Shown here piece by piece: positions 52,901 through 61,877 of a stretch of 64,000 nt of DNA (its first letter is position 1; each line of letters begins with the position of its first letter). The stretch is from Elusimicrobiota bacterium (GTDB lineage: Bacteria; Elusimicrobiota; Elusimicrobia; UBA1565), in NCBI GenBank assembly GCA_041660925.1, contig JBAZVI010000003.1, forward strand, positions 290,780 through 354,779, in the 5' to 3' direction. The position numbers and the translations under genes are program-made. The notes beneath the pieces were generated by a model. It did no database searches, was not told the origin of the DNA, and saw only the letters and a list, made by a program, of their open reading frames with translations.

Positions 52901-52906
52901 ATGATA
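52901..52906 (-). promoter_or_regulatory. -10 box of cinA (leaderless arrangement)
   Basis: TATCAT on the minus strand ends 8 nt before the cinA ATG; the spacer GGCGACTC has no ribosome site. Confidence 0.5.
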
Positions 52907-52948
52907 ACAAAAAACTGCTATCATGACTTTTCTACGTCATTCCCATAG

Positions 52949-53554
52949 ATGCCGAAAGGATTCCTGCTGATCATCTCTGCGCCGTCCGGAGCGGGAAAGT
53001 CGACCGTCTGCCGGCGGCTGCGCCGGCGCGACCCTTCGCTCGGATATTCGGTCTCCTGCACGACGCGCGAGCCACGGCGCGGGGAGGTCGACGGACGGCA
53101 CTACCGCTTCCTGCGCGTCGCCGAGTTCCGGCGGCTCCTGCGCAAGCGCGAGTTCCTCGAGTGGGCCAACGTGCACGGCAACTACTACGGCACGCCCCGC
53201 GGTCCCATCGACAAGGCGGTCGCGGCCGGCCGCGTCGTCCTCGCCGACATCGACGTGCAGGGGGCCGAGCAGGTGCGCCGCCGCCTGCGCGAGAACGTCG
53301 CCGTGTTCCTCTTCCCTCCCTCGTGGAGGACGCTCGAGCGGCGCCTGCTGCGCCGGCGCGACACCGACCGCGCGACCATCGAGCGGCGGATGCTCAACGC
53401 GCGCCGCGAGATGCGCGCCGCGCCGCGCTACGATTACTGGGTGGTCAACGACCGCCTGCCGGATGCCGTACGGCGGATCGAGTCCGTCATCGCCGCGGAA
53501 CGGCTGCGCGCCGGACGCCGGAGCGCGCCGAACGGATTCTTGAAACGACGCTGA
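52949..53554 (+). CDS. gmk: Guanylate kinase
   Basis: A 201-residue GMP kinase: P-loop 'ISAPSGAGKST' (9-19), 'SVSCTTREPRRGEVDGRHY' GMP-binding region and 'EWANVHGNYYGTP' follow in order. It makes GDP for nucleotide synthesis. It heads the gmk-rpoZ-udg-methyltransferase-priA-DUF2723 operon, the common gmk-rpoZ-priA neighbourhood. Confidence 0.96.
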   Translation: MPKGFLLIISAPSGAGKSTVCRRLRRRDPSLGYSVSCTTREPRRGEVDGRHYRFLRVAEFRRLLRKREFLEWANVHGNYYGTPRGPIDKAVAAGRVVLADIDVQGAEQVRRRLRENVAVFLFPPSWRTLERRLLRRRDTDRATIERRMLNARREMRAAPRYDYWVVNDRLPDAVRRIESVIAAERLRAGRRSAPNGFLKRR

Positions 53555-53565
53555 GGAGGATGAGG

Positions 53566-53916
53566 ATGGAGAAGGATAAGGCCGAGAAGTCCGAAAAGTC
53601 CGAGAAGACGAAGAAGCCGGAGATGACCACCGCGATGGTGGCCCACAGCCTGGAGCAGCTGGTCCTGGACCGGCGCGACGGGAAGTACGAGATCGTCGCC
53701 CCGATCTCCTACTACGCGAAGGAACTCCGCAAGCTCGAGGAGCACCGTCATCTCACGCAGACCGACCTGCTCGAGCGCGCGATGCACGACGTGCTCGCCG
53801 GCAAGGTCTCGATGAAGGACCTCGAGAAGCGCATGCGGGAGTGCCCGCACGAAGTGCCCTCCTCCGACCCCAACGAGAAGCCGCGCCGCGAGAAGAGGGA
53901 AAGCAAGGGCGACTGA
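53566..53916 (+). CDS. rpoZ: RNA polymerase omega subunit
   Basis: A 116-residue protein with a Lys/Glu-rich N-terminus. The omega core is 'LDRRDGKYEIVAPISYYAKELRK', matching the KY-x-LV-x-x-A-x-RA pattern, and 'LLERAMHDVLAGKVSMKDL', matching the usual EAL-x-x-I-x-x-GKI end. Position directly after gmk supports the call. ATG 53566 is used because AGGAGG sits 6 nt upstream; an in-frame ATG 6 bp earlier abuts that site. Confidence 0.85.
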   Translation: MEKDKAEKSEKSEKTKKPEMTTAMVAHSLEQLVLDRRDGKYEIVAPISYYAKELRKLEEHRHLTQTDLLERAMHDVLAGKVSMKDLEKRMRECPHEVPSSDPNEKPRREKRESKGD

Positions 53917-53928
53917 CCGCGGCGAGGC

Positions 53929-54714
53929 ATGGCGCAGGTCCGCCTCTCCGCGCTCGTCCGCGAGCTCCGTGCGCGCGTCGAAGTCCTCGAGGACTCCGAC
54001 TGGTCGCCGGCCGTCCCGCCGTCTTCCGCGGCGGGACGGCCGGCGTCTGTTTCTTCGACGGCGGCGCCCGCCGCCGTCGCGTCTGCGTCGACGGCGGCTG
54101 ATCCCGGCGTCGAACACCGATTCGCGCTCCTGCGCGAATCGGTGCTTGCGTGCAGGAAGTGCCCGCTCGGCGCCCAGCGCCTGAACCCCGCCTTCGGAGT
54201 CGGCGACGTCCATGCCCGCGTGCTGTTCGTGGGAGAAGGCCCCGGCTTCGAAGAGGACCGCCGCGGCGAGCCCTTCGTCGGGAAGGCCGGACAGCTCCTC
54301 GACCGCATCCTGGCCGCGATCGGGCTCTCCCGGGAGACCGTCTACATCGCCAACGTCGTGAAGTGTCATCCGATGGCGGACCCTTCCGACCCCTCCAAGC
54401 GCGGCAACGACCGACCGCCCTCTCCCGAGGAGACGGAGGCCTGCCGCGGCTATCTCGAGGAACAGATCCGCCTCATCCGCCCGCGCGCGATGGTCGCCCT
54501 CGGGGCCTCCGCCGCGAAGGCGCTGCTGCGCACGACCGACGGGATCACGCGTCTGCGAGGGACCTGGCGCGAGTACCGCCTCCCCGAGGGCGGCGAGAGC
54601 ATCCCGGTCATGCCGACCTACCACCCCGCCGCGCTGCTGCGCGACGAGTCTCTCAAGCGCGACGCCTGGGAAGACATGAAGGCCCTCAAGAAGCTCCTGG
54701 AGGCCGCGCCATGA
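53929..54714 (+). CDS. Family 4 (iron-sulfur) uracil-DNA glycosylase
   Basis: A 261-residue base-excision enzyme. The four Cys ligands of the 4Fe-4S cluster are C75, C78, C146 and C172. Motif 'GEGPGFEEDRRGEPFVGKAGQLLD' (102-125) and 'TYHPAALLRD' are the uracil-pocket signatures. Residues about 26-60, between the N-terminal helix and the core, are Ala/Ser/Pro-rich and encoded by two perfect inverted repeats, with a third at the start of the core; these three together look inserted. Overlaps the methyltransferase gene by 4 bp. Confidence 0.93.
   Translation: MAQVRLSALVRELRARVEVLEDSDWSPAVPPSSAAGRPASVSSTAAPAAVASASTAADPGVEHRFALLRESVLACRKCPLGAQRLNPAFGVGDVHARVLFVGEGPGFEEDRRGEPFVGKAGQLLDRILAAIGLSRETVYIANVVKCHPMADPSDPSKRGNDRPPSPEETEACRGYLEEQIRLIRPRAMVALGASAAKALLRTTDGITRLRGTWREYRLPEGGESIPVMPTYHPAALLRDESLKRDAWEDMKALKKLLEAAP
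54005..54144. repeat. Three consecutive perfect palindromes within the uracil-DNA glycosylase gene
   Basis: First: 17 bp arms (54005-54021 and 54029-54045, beginning CGCCGGCCGTCCCGCCG). Second: 11 bp arms CGACGGCGGCG (54056-54066, 54069-54079). Third: 12 bp arms CACCGATTCGCG (54115-54126, 54133-54144). All are in frame. Confidence 0.9.
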
Positions 54715-55439
54715 TGCCCCGGATGTCGTCGAAGAGCTCCTCCGCGCGCGTCCGCGCGGCCGTGACGGAGCTCGAGCAGTTCCTCGGCCAGCGGCTGAAG
54801 CCGCGCCTGAAGAACGGCGTCGATGAGTTCGGCCGCCTGCTCCGCCGCGACCTCCTCTCGGGCAAGGGCCTGCTCAAGTACGACGCGGACAGCCCGCTCT
54901 CCTACGTCGCCGCGATGCTCTCGAACCGGGCCGTCGCCGCGGTCATGCCGAGCTCCAAGTACATCGTCAACCGCGTCCTGCGCTCGCTCGCCGAGGTCTC
55001 CCCGCGCGTCGTCGTCGAGTACGGGCCGGCCGAGGGCGTGATGACCCGGCGCATCCTCGACCTCATGCCGAAGGACGGCCGCCTCTTCTGCGTCGAGCTC
55101 AACGAGCCCTTCGTCCGCGCGCTCGTGCAGAAGGTCCGCGACCCCCGCCTCGTCGCCGTGCACGGCGACGTCCTTCAGATCGACCGCATCCTCCGCGCGC
55201 ACGGCATCGAGCAGGCCGACGCGATCGTCTCGGGGATTCCCTTCAGCTTCCTCTCCCCCCGCGAACGTCACGAGCTCGCCGCGAAGACGCGCGCGCTCCT
55301 GCGGCCCGGAGGGCGCTTCATCGCCTACCAGTGCACGACCCACCTCTTCCCGGTGCTCAAGACCCACTTCCGCCGCTTCGAGACCGAGCTCGAGCTGCGC
55401 AACCTCCCGCCGCACTTCGTGTTCACGGCGTACCGGTAG
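54711..55439 (+). CDS. PmtA-like phospholipid/RNA N-methyltransferase fold protein
   Basis: A 242-residue SAM methyltransferase. After a helical N-terminal part comes the nucleotide loop 'VVVEYGPAEGVMTRRIL', then 'LFCVELNEPFVRALV', 'VHGDVLQID' and 'DAIVSGIPFSFL'. The E-Y-G-P-A-E-G motif and following pattern match COG3963 phospholipid N-methyltransferases rather than rRNA KsgA. It would methylate phosphatidylethanolamine, but rRNA adenine methyltransferases share the fold. Sits among DNA-repair genes without clear reason. Confidence 0.75.
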   Translation: MMPRMSSKSSSARVRAAVTELEQFLGQRLKPRLKNGVDEFGRLLRRDLLSGKGLLKYDADSPLSYVAAMLSNRAVAAVMPSSKYIVNRVLRSLAEVSPRVVVEYGPAEGVMTRRILDLMPKDGRLFCVELNEPFVRALVQKVRDPRLVAVHGDVLQIDRILRAHGIEQADAIVSGIPFSFLSPRERHELAAKTRALLRPGGRFIAYQCTTHLFPVLKTHFRRFETELELRNLPPHFVFTAYR

Positions 55440-55443
55440 GCCC

Positions 55444-57465
55444 GTGCGCATCGCCGAAGTCGGCTTCCCCCTCCTCCTCGACCGGGGCTTCGACTACGAG
55501 GTCCCCGCCGCGCTCGCGTCCGCGGTCTCCGTGGGGACACGCGTGCGCGCCCCGCTCGGGCCGCGGAGCGCCGTCGGGGTCGTGCTCTCTCTGCGCGACG
55601 GGGAGAGCCCGCGCAAGCTCAAGGCGCTCGAGGCCGCGCTCGAGAGCGAACCCTCCCTCACGCCCGAGATGATCGAGCTCGCGCGCTGGCTCGCGCGCCG
55701 CTACTGCGCCACCCTCGGGGAGTGCGTGCGCGCGCTGCTCCCCTCCGAGATCCTCCGCAAGAGCGAGCGCAAGGGCGCAGCCGCGGCCGCAGCCGCGGCG
55801 GTGTTCGGAGAGCTGGAGCCCGCGGCGCCGCCCGCGGCCGCCTTCGAACTGACCCCCTCGCAGAGCGGCGCCCTCGCGCGCGTCTCCTCGGCGCTCGACG
55901 CGCGCAGGTTCAGCGCCCACCTGCTCTTCGGCGTCCCGGCTTCCGGCAAGACCGAGGTCTATCTGCGCCTCATCCGGCGCGCGGTCGCCGACGGCGGCCA
56001 GGCGCTCTTCCTGGTGCCGGAGATCTCGCTGACGCGGCCCTTCTTCGAGCACTTCTCGAAGACCGTCTTCCCGGACGCGCCCGCGGGGACTCCGCCGGTC
56101 GCGCTCTGGCACAGCCAGCTGGGCCAGCGCGAGCGCCGGGAGGTGTGGTTCGGCCTGCGCCGCGGCGGCGTGCGCGTCGTCGTCGGCCCGCGCTCGGCCT
56201 GCCTGCTCCCGTTCCGCGCGCTGCGCCTCGCCGTCATCGACGAGGAGCAGGACGAGTCCTACAAGCAGGACGGCCAGCTCCCCTATTACCACGCGCGCGA
56301 CGTCGTCCTTCAGCGCGCCCGCCGCTTCGGCGCCTCGGTGGTCCTCGGCAGCGCGACGCCCTCCGTCGAGTCCTTCCAGGAATCCGGGGGCGGCGGGGAG
56401 ATCGAGCTCATCGAGATGCGCGAGCGGGTCTTCGCCGGGACCTTCGCGCCGCCGGTGCGCATCCTCGACCGCCCGCATTCGGGCTGCCTCGGCCCCGACC
56501 TCCTGCAGGCGCTCAAGGACCGCCTGGAGCGGCGCGAGCAGTCCATCCTCCTCGTCAACCGCCGCGGCTTCTCGAACTTCGCGATCTGCCGCCGCTGCGG
56601 CTGGGTGGCGCGCTGCCCCGCCTGCGAGGTGGCGCTCATCCACCACCACGACGGCCTGCTCGGCTACACGCTGCGCTGCCACCACTGCGGGCGCTCGGGA
56701 CCCGTGCCGAAGCTCTGCGGCGAATGCCATAAGGACGCGCTCGCCTTCGCGGGCATCGGGACGCAGAAGGTGATCTCCGAGCTGCGCGCGACGCTTCCCG
56801 GGGTCCGCGCGCTGCGCCTCGACGGGGACGTTTCGGCCGAACGGGGCGACGCCGAGGTCTACCGGCGCTTCCTGGGCGGCGAGGCCGACGTCCTCGTCGG
56901 CACGAAGCTCGTCGCCAAAGGCTTTCATTTCCCGCGGGTGACGCTCGTGGGCGTCGTGGACGCCGACACGATGCTGCACATGCCCGACTTCCGCTCGGCC
57001 GAGCGCACCGTCCAGCTCCTCCTGCAGGCCGCCGGCCGCGCCGGCCGCGCGGAGCATCCGGGAGAGGTCCTTCTGCAGACGGCGCGCCCGACGGACTACG
57101 CGATACAGGCCGTCGCGCGCGGCGACTACGCGGGCTTCTGCCGGCAGGAGCTCGAGTTCCGCCGCGAGCTGCGCTATCCTCCGGCGGCCGTGCTGGTGCG
57201 CGCGGTCTTCTCGGGCAAGAACGAGGCCGCGGTGAAGAGCGGCGCCGAGGACTCCGCCGCGGTCCTGCGCGCGGCGCTCGGCGAGGAGAGCGTCATCGGC
57301 CCCGCGCCCGGCCTGCTCGCGCGCTACAAGGGCAGCCACCGCTGGCACCTGCTCCTCAAAGTGGACCCCGCGCGCCTCGACGCCGCGCGCGAGACCCTGC
57401 GTTCCCTCGACCCGCCCTCGTCGGTGCGCCTGAAGATCAACGTGGACCCCTACGACTTCGTATGA
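55444..57465 (+). CDS. priA: Primosomal protein N' (replication-restart helicase)
   Basis: A 673-residue helicase starting at GTG. N-terminal 3'-DNA-binding domain (1-100), Walker A 'GVPASGKTEVY' (about 162-172), Walker B 'VIDEEQDESYKQD' (usual DEEH is DEEQ here), 'GSATPSVESF', eight zinc-binding Cys ('CRRCGWVARCPACEVAL' and 'CHHCGRSGPVPKLCGECH'), and helicase motifs 'VGTKLVAKGFHFPRVTLVG' and 'QAAGRAGRAE'. It restarts stalled forks. DUF2723 copy 3 begins within its stop. Confidence 0.96.
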   Translation: MRIAEVGFPLLLDRGFDYEVPAALASAVSVGTRVRAPLGPRSAVGVVLSLRDGESPRKLKALEAALESEPSLTPEMIELARWLARRYCATLGECVRALLPSEILRKSERKGAAAAAAAAVFGELEPAAPPAAAFELTPSQSGALARVSSALDARRFSAHLLFGVPASGKTEVYLRLIRRAVADGGQALFLVPEISLTRPFFEHFSKTVFPDAPAGTPPVALWHSQLGQRERREVWFGLRRGGVRVVVGPRSACLLPFRALRLAVIDEEQDESYKQDGQLPYYHARDVVLQRARRFGASVVLGSATPSVESFQESGGGGEIELIEMRERVFAGTFAPPVRILDRPHSGCLGPDLLQALKDRLERREQSILLVNRRGFSNFAICRRCGWVARCPACEVALIHHHDGLLGYTLRCHHCGRSGPVPKLCGECHKDALAFAGIGTQKVISELRATLPGVRALRLDGDVSAERGDAEVYRRFLGGEADVLVGTKLVAKGFHFPRVTLVGVVDADTMLHMPDFRSAERTVQLLLQAAGRAGRAEHPGEVLLQTARPTDYAIQAVARGDYAGFCRQELEFRRELRYPPAAVLVRAVFSGKNEAAVKSGAEDSAAVLRAALGEESVIGPAPGLLARYKGSHRWHLLLKVDPARLDAARETLRSLDPPSSVRLKINVDPYDFV

Positions 57466-59705
57466 AGACCGACGAGCGCCCCGCTCCGGACCTCCGGGCC
57501 CCCGTCGGGACGGCCCTCTTCGCGGGGGTCTTCGCGACCTATCTCGCGAGCGCCTACCCGACCCTTTCCCCCTACCGCGACTCGGGCGACCTGGCCGCCG
57601 CGGCCCTCACGCTCGGGGTCGCTCATCCTCCGGGCTACCCGCTCTACGCCCTGCTCGGGCGGACCTGGCTGTGGCTCTGCGCCGCGGGCAACCCCGCCTA
57701 CCGCCTCCACGCGCTCAGCGCGCTCCTCGGAGCGCTGGCCGCCCTCGCCCTCTATCTCGCGCTCACCCGGCGTCCCCGCGGGGAGACGCCCTCCGGGAGG
57801 GACCTCCTCTCCGCGGCCTGCGCGGCGCTCCTCCTCGCGCTCGCGCCGGCCTTCCGCCACCTCTGCGTGGTCTCCGAGATGTACAGTCTCCTCGCCTTCT
57901 TCGGAGCGCTCGTCGTCCTCCTCCTCTCCCCCGTCGGCCCGCCGCCCGCCGAACGCGCGGTGTGCGCCGCCGCGCTCGCGCTCGGAGTCGGTGCGGCCGG
58001 GCATCAGACCCTGCTCGGCGCGGGAGTCCTGCTCCTCGCCGCGGCGCCTCCGCGCGCTCGCGCCGAAGGCGGAGTCCCCTGGCGCCTGTGGGGCCTCTGC
58101 GCACTGTTCATCGGGGCGGGCCTCTTGCTCTTCGCCTATCTTCCCGTGCGCTCCTGGCGATCCCCCGTCCTCGACTGGGGCGAGCCGCGTTCACTGGAGC
58201 CCTTCCTGCGCATGCTGGTCCGCGCCGACTACGGCGGGGTGCGCCTTCATCCGGAGCGGCCCGCGGGGCTCCTCCTCGCGGCGGGCTGGCTCGACGGGCT
58301 GCGTCTGAGCGCGCGGATCTTCGTCTCCGAGCTCGGCTGGGCAGGAGCGCTCCTCCTGTTCTGGGGCGCGCTGCGCGCCTTCTCCGGCGGGGAGGGGCCT
58401 TCGCGCCGCCGCCTCGCGCTCGCCGCGCTCGCGGCCTTCCTCCTCTCCGGCCCGCTCTTCATCGTCTGGGCCAACCTCGACCCCGCTCTCCCGGAGACCT
58501 ACGCGATCCTGGAGCCGCATCTCATGCTGCCCCTGCTCTTCGCCGCGCTGCTCGCCGGACTCGCGCTTCGCGACCTCCTGCGCCGCTGGACCTCTCCCGC
58601 CGCTCTCGCCGTCCTCCTCGCGCTGGTCGCGGCCGGCTGGAGCTTCCCGCGCGGCGACGCGGCGTGGAGCCGGCGCGGAGACTACACGGCCTGGGACTAC
58701 GGGCACGGGCTCCTTTCCTCGCTGCCCCCCGGCGCGCTGCTCGTCGATCCCGACGACCCCACCGCCTTCACTTTGAGCTACCTGCTCCAGGCGCACGGCC
58801 TGCGGCCCGACGTGACGCCGTTCCTCTACTTCCGGACGCGCTGGGGCTACGAGCAGTTCCGCCGCCGCCATCCCGCGCTGGTCCCGTCCGGCGAGGCGCT
58901 CAGCGGGCAGGCGTTCTATGCCGGCGTCGTGGGCCGGGCGCTCGCCGACGGGCGGCCGCTGCGCGCGGACCTCCCGCAGAAGGCCCCGAACGGCCTGCGG
59001 GCCTTCCCCCTCGGGCTCTCCTACCGCCTGAGCCCGGCGACCCCGACCCCCGCCGAGTCGGCGCGGCTCGTCGAGGAGTCCCTGCGCCTTCACGCCCTCC
59101 TGCGCCGCCATCCCGCGCCGGCGCGCGAGGACTTCTTCAGCCGGCACACGAGCGCCTACTGGGCCAGCGCCCTCAACAACCTCGGCATCGAGGTCCAGCG
59201 TTCGGGCCGCGACGCGGAGGCCGGGCGCGTCTATCTGCGCGCGCTCTCGATCGGACCCTGGCTCCCCGAGGCCTGGAACAACCGGGGCAACGCGGCGCTC
59301 GCCGGCGGCGACCTCGCCGCCGCCGAGGGCTGCTACCGCGCGTCGCTGAGGGAGCGCGAGTCCTCGCAGGTCCGCTACAACCTCGGCCGCGCGCTCCTGC
59401 TGGGCGCCCGCTACCCCGAGGCCGAAGCGGTCTTCTCCGAGGCCGCGAAGGCGGGGGTCGTGGACGCCGCCAACGACCTCGGCCTCGTCTACCTCCGCAC
59501 GGGCCGCGCCGAGGACGCCGTCGCGCAGTGGCTGCGTCTGCTCGACCGCGCCCCTCGCTACCCCAACGCGTACTACAACCTCTCGCTGGCCTACGCGAAG
59601 CTCGGCGACCGCGCGCGCGCGCGCGCCGCGCTCGAGGCCTACCGTTCCCTCGAGACGGACCCCTCCGCCCGCGCCGAAGCGGAGAGCATGCTCCAGCGGC
59701 TTTAG
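57462..59705 (+). CDS. DUF2723 multi-pass glycosyltransferase-like protein with TPR tail (copy 3)
   Basis: A 747-residue protein with about eleven helices in the first 430 residues. First-loop motif 'RDSGDLAAAALTLGVAHPPGYPL' is the closest of the three to copy 2. TPR repeats ('AWNNRGNAALAGGDLAAAEGCYRASL') fill about 570-740. Third member of this family in the window but on a different operon, after priA. Confidence 0.88.
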   Translation: MKTDERPAPDLRAPVGTALFAGVFATYLASAYPTLSPYRDSGDLAAAALTLGVAHPPGYPLYALLGRTWLWLCAAGNPAYRLHALSALLGALAALALYLALTRRPRGETPSGRDLLSAACAALLLALAPAFRHLCVVSEMYSLLAFFGALVVLLLSPVGPPPAERAVCAAALALGVGAAGHQTLLGAGVLLLAAAPPRARAEGGVPWRLWGLCALFIGAGLLLFAYLPVRSWRSPVLDWGEPRSLEPFLRMLVRADYGGVRLHPERPAGLLLAAGWLDGLRLSARIFVSELGWAGALLLFWGALRAFSGGEGPSRRRLALAALAAFLLSGPLFIVWANLDPALPETYAILEPHLMLPLLFAALLAGLALRDLLRRWTSPAALAVLLALVAAGWSFPRGDAAWSRRGDYTAWDYGHGLLSSLPPGALLVDPDDPTAFTLSYLLQAHGLRPDVTPFLYFRTRWGYEQFRRRHPALVPSGEALSGQAFYAGVVGRALADGRPLRADLPQKAPNGLRAFPLGLSYRLSPATPTPAESARLVEESLRLHALLRRHPAPAREDFFSRHTSAYWASALNNLGIEVQRSGRDAEAGRVYLRALSIGPWLPEAWNNRGNAALAGGDLAAAEGCYRASLRERESSQVRYNLGRALLLGARYPEAEAVFSEAAKAGVVDAANDLGLVYLRTGRAEDAVAQWLRLLDRAPRYPNAYYNLSLAYAKLGDRARARAALEAYRSLETDPSARAEAESMLQRL

Positions 59706-59750
59706 GCCCAGCCGTACCCCCCCGCCGTTCAGAAACCCGTCTGGAATTGG

Positions 59751-59756
59751 TACCAT
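59751..59756 (+). promoter_or_regulatory. -10 box of tyrS (leaderless arrangement)
   Basis: TACCAT 7 nt before ATG 59764, with TTCAGA (59728-59733) 17 bp upstream as a fair -35. No ribosome site lies between the -10 and the ATG. Confidence 0.55.
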
Positions 59757-59763
59757 CGGCCTC

Positions 59764-60933
59764 ATGAACGCCCTGGAAGCCCTCAAGCGCGGCACCGTCG
59801 AGCTCGTCAGCGAGGAGGACTTGAGCCGCAAGCTCAAGCGCGGGACGCCTCTGCGCGTGAAGCTCGGCGTGGACCCGACGAGCCCGGACCTCCACCTCGG
59901 CCACACCGTGGCCCTCTCGAAGCTGCGCGCCTTCCAGGACCTCGGGCACACCGCCGTGCTCATCATCGGCGACTTCACCGCCCGCATCGGCGACCCCTCG
60001 GGCCGCGACGCCACGCGCCCCACCCTCGACGCGGCGGCCGTGCAGGCGAACGCACGCACCTACACCGACCAGGCCTTCAAGGTCCTCGACAAGTCGCGCA
60101 CCGAAGTCCGCTTCAACTCGGAGTGGCTCGAGCCCTTCGTGCGCGAGCGCCTCCTCTCCGAGCTGCGCCGCCACACCGTCGGCCAGCTCCTCGAACGCGA
60201 GGACTTCCGGGTCCGGATGAAGGACGGGACCCCGATCACCCTCCTCGAGATGATGTACCCGCTCATGCAGGGCTACGACTCCGTCGCGATCAAGGCGGAC
60301 GTCGAGCTCGGCGGCAACGACCAGCTCTTCAACCTGCTCATGGGCCGCGCCATGCAGAAGGACGCGGGCCAGGAGCCGCAGGTCGTGCTCACCGTCCCCC
60401 TCCTCGCCGGCCTCGACGGCGTGAAGAAGATGTCGAAGTCCTACGGCAACGCCATCTCTCTGAGCGAGAGCGCCCGCGAGGTCTTCGGGAAGGTCATGAA
60501 GCTCTCCGACGAGAGCATGCTCGTCTACTACGAGCTCCTCACCGCCCGCGATCTCGCGGGGGTGAAGGCCGAGCATCCCATGGCGGCGAAGAAGGGCCTC
60601 GCCGAGGAGCTCACCGCCCGCTTCCACGGCGCCGAGGCCGCGAAGGCCGAGCGCGCCTTCTTCGACGAGACCTTCTCGAAGAAGAAGCTCCCCGACGACA
60701 TCCCGACCGCCGAGGCCCCGAAGGACGCCGTCGGCTTCAAATGGAGCGCGCTCCTCGTCGAGCTGAAGCTGACCGCGTCCAGGAAGGAAGCTCAGCGGCT
60801 GATCGAGCAGGGCGGTTTTCGCATCGACGGGGAGCAGATGAAGAAGGACGACCCGATCGGGCCTCGCGGCGGGACGGAGGTCGTCCTCCAGGTCGGCAAG
60901 CACAGATTCCAGAAAGTGAGGTTCCCCGCATGA
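59764..60933 (+). CDS. tyrS: Tyrosyl-tRNA synthetase
   Basis: A 389-residue class I synthetase. HIGH-like 'HLGHTVALSKL', 'GGNDQLFNLLMGR', KMSKS as 'KKMSKSYGN', and a C-terminal S4 domain (about 325-389). It charges tRNA-Tyr. It has its own -10 and ends in an ATGA overlap with the FecR-domain gene. Confidence 0.96.
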   Translation: MNALEALKRGTVELVSEEDLSRKLKRGTPLRVKLGVDPTSPDLHLGHTVALSKLRAFQDLGHTAVLIIGDFTARIGDPSGRDATRPTLDAAAVQANARTYTDQAFKVLDKSRTEVRFNSEWLEPFVRERLLSELRRHTVGQLLEREDFRVRMKDGTPITLLEMMYPLMQGYDSVAIKADVELGGNDQLFNLLMGRAMQKDAGQEPQVVLTVPLLAGLDGVKKMSKSYGNAISLSESAREVFGKVMKLSDESMLVYYELLTARDLAGVKAEHPMAAKKGLAEELTARFHGAEAAKAERAFFDETFSKKKLPDDIPTAEAPKDAVGFKWSALLVELKLTASRKEAQRLIEQGGFRIDGEQMKKDDPIGPRGGTEVVLQVGKHRFQKVRFPA

Positions 60934-61811
60934 ACGCGCTCCTTTTCTCGCTGCTCCTCCTCGTCCCCGGCGCGCGCGCCGAGGACGGCGGCTGGGACGC
61001 CCGCCTGACGAAGTCCGAGGGAGAGGTCGTCGTCTACCCCGCCGGCGCCGAGGAGTCCTCGGAGCCCGAGACCGACATGCCGCTCGACGCGGGCGACCGC
61101 ATCGAGACCGGCGCCGACGGCCGCGCCGAGGTGGCGCTCGATTCGGAGAGCCTCGTCGAGATCGGCCCGAAGAGCGTCTTCACCGTGGAGTCCCTCGACG
61201 AGAAGGAGTCGTGGCTCTCGCTGAAGCTCGGCTCGCTGACGGCCAAGCTCAAGAAACTGGCCGCGGGCCGCTCCCTGCGCGTGCGCACCCCTTCCGCGGT
61301 CGCCGCGGTGCGCGGAACCGAGTTCGCCGTCGACGTCCCCGAGGAGGGAGAGACCCGCGTCGGCGTCTTCGACGAGGGCCGCGTCGAGGTGAGCGGCGAG
61401 CAGGGGAGCACCGAACTCTCCGCGAACCAGGAGACGCAGGTCCTGCGCGGGCGCGCGCCGGGCCGTCCCGCCGCGCTCAAGCGCTTCAAGAAGCTGCGCG
61501 CGCGCATCGTGCGGCTGCGGGAGCGCCGCGAGACCGTCCGCAAGGCCTGGAAGGCCCTCCCCGTCGAGCGCCGCCGCGAGCTGCGCCGCTCGTTCATGGA
61601 GCGCCGCGCCGGGAAGCTCCAGGAGCGCCGCGAACGCCTCCAGGAGAAGCGCGAACGGCGCAAGGACGGGCGGGGAGCGGGGCAGCCGCAGCAGGGCGGC
61701 GAACAGCGCATGGAGCGTGGAGAACAGCGGCAGGGGCGCCGTCAGGAAATGCGGCAGGGCGCTCAACAGCGGCGCCAGGACCGGCGCCGCCGGCCGGACG
61801 GACGTCCCTAG
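60930..61811 (+). CDS. Exported FecR-domain protein with basic coiled-coil tail
   Basis: A 293-residue protein with a signal peptide (1-17). The FecR domain runs from about 45 to 165 ('RIETGADGRAEVALDSESLVEIGPKSVF', 'VRTPSAVAAVRGTEFAVDV'). No transmembrane helix is present, so it is not a classical FecR anti-sigma factor. The C-terminal 120 residues are Arg/Glu- then Gln/Arg-rich and probably a helix or disordered tail. Co-transcribed with tyrS through a 4-bp overlap, function unknown. Confidence 0.85.
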   Translation: MNALLFSLLLLVPGARAEDGGWDARLTKSEGEVVVYPAGAEESSEPETDMPLDAGDRIETGADGRAEVALDSESLVEIGPKSVFTVESLDEKESWLSLKLGSLTAKLKKLAAGRSLRVRTPSAVAAVRGTEFAVDVPEEGETRVGVFDEGRVEVSGEQGSTELSANQETQVLRGRAPGRPAALKRFKKLRARIVRLRERRETVRKAWKALPVERRRELRRSFMERRAGKLQERRERLQEKRERRKDGRGAGQPQQGGEQRMERGEQRQGRRQEMRQGAQQRRQDRRRRPDGRP

Positions 61812-61837
61812 CCGCCCCGGACGCGCGCGCAGTTTGT

Positions 61838-61868
61838 TATACTTACAGATGCCGCGCATGAGCGCGGC
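61838..61868 (+). promoter_or_regulatory. Extended -10 promoter and leader hairpin of the OmpR-type regulator
   Basis: TGTTATACT (extended -10, 61835-61843). Next comes a 7-bp hairpin GCCGCGC-ATGA-GCGCGGC (61851-61868). An ATG in its loop opens a 7-codon reading frame whose TGA overlaps the regulator's TTG start. Confidence 0.45.
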
Positions 61869-61877
61869 GGACATCGC

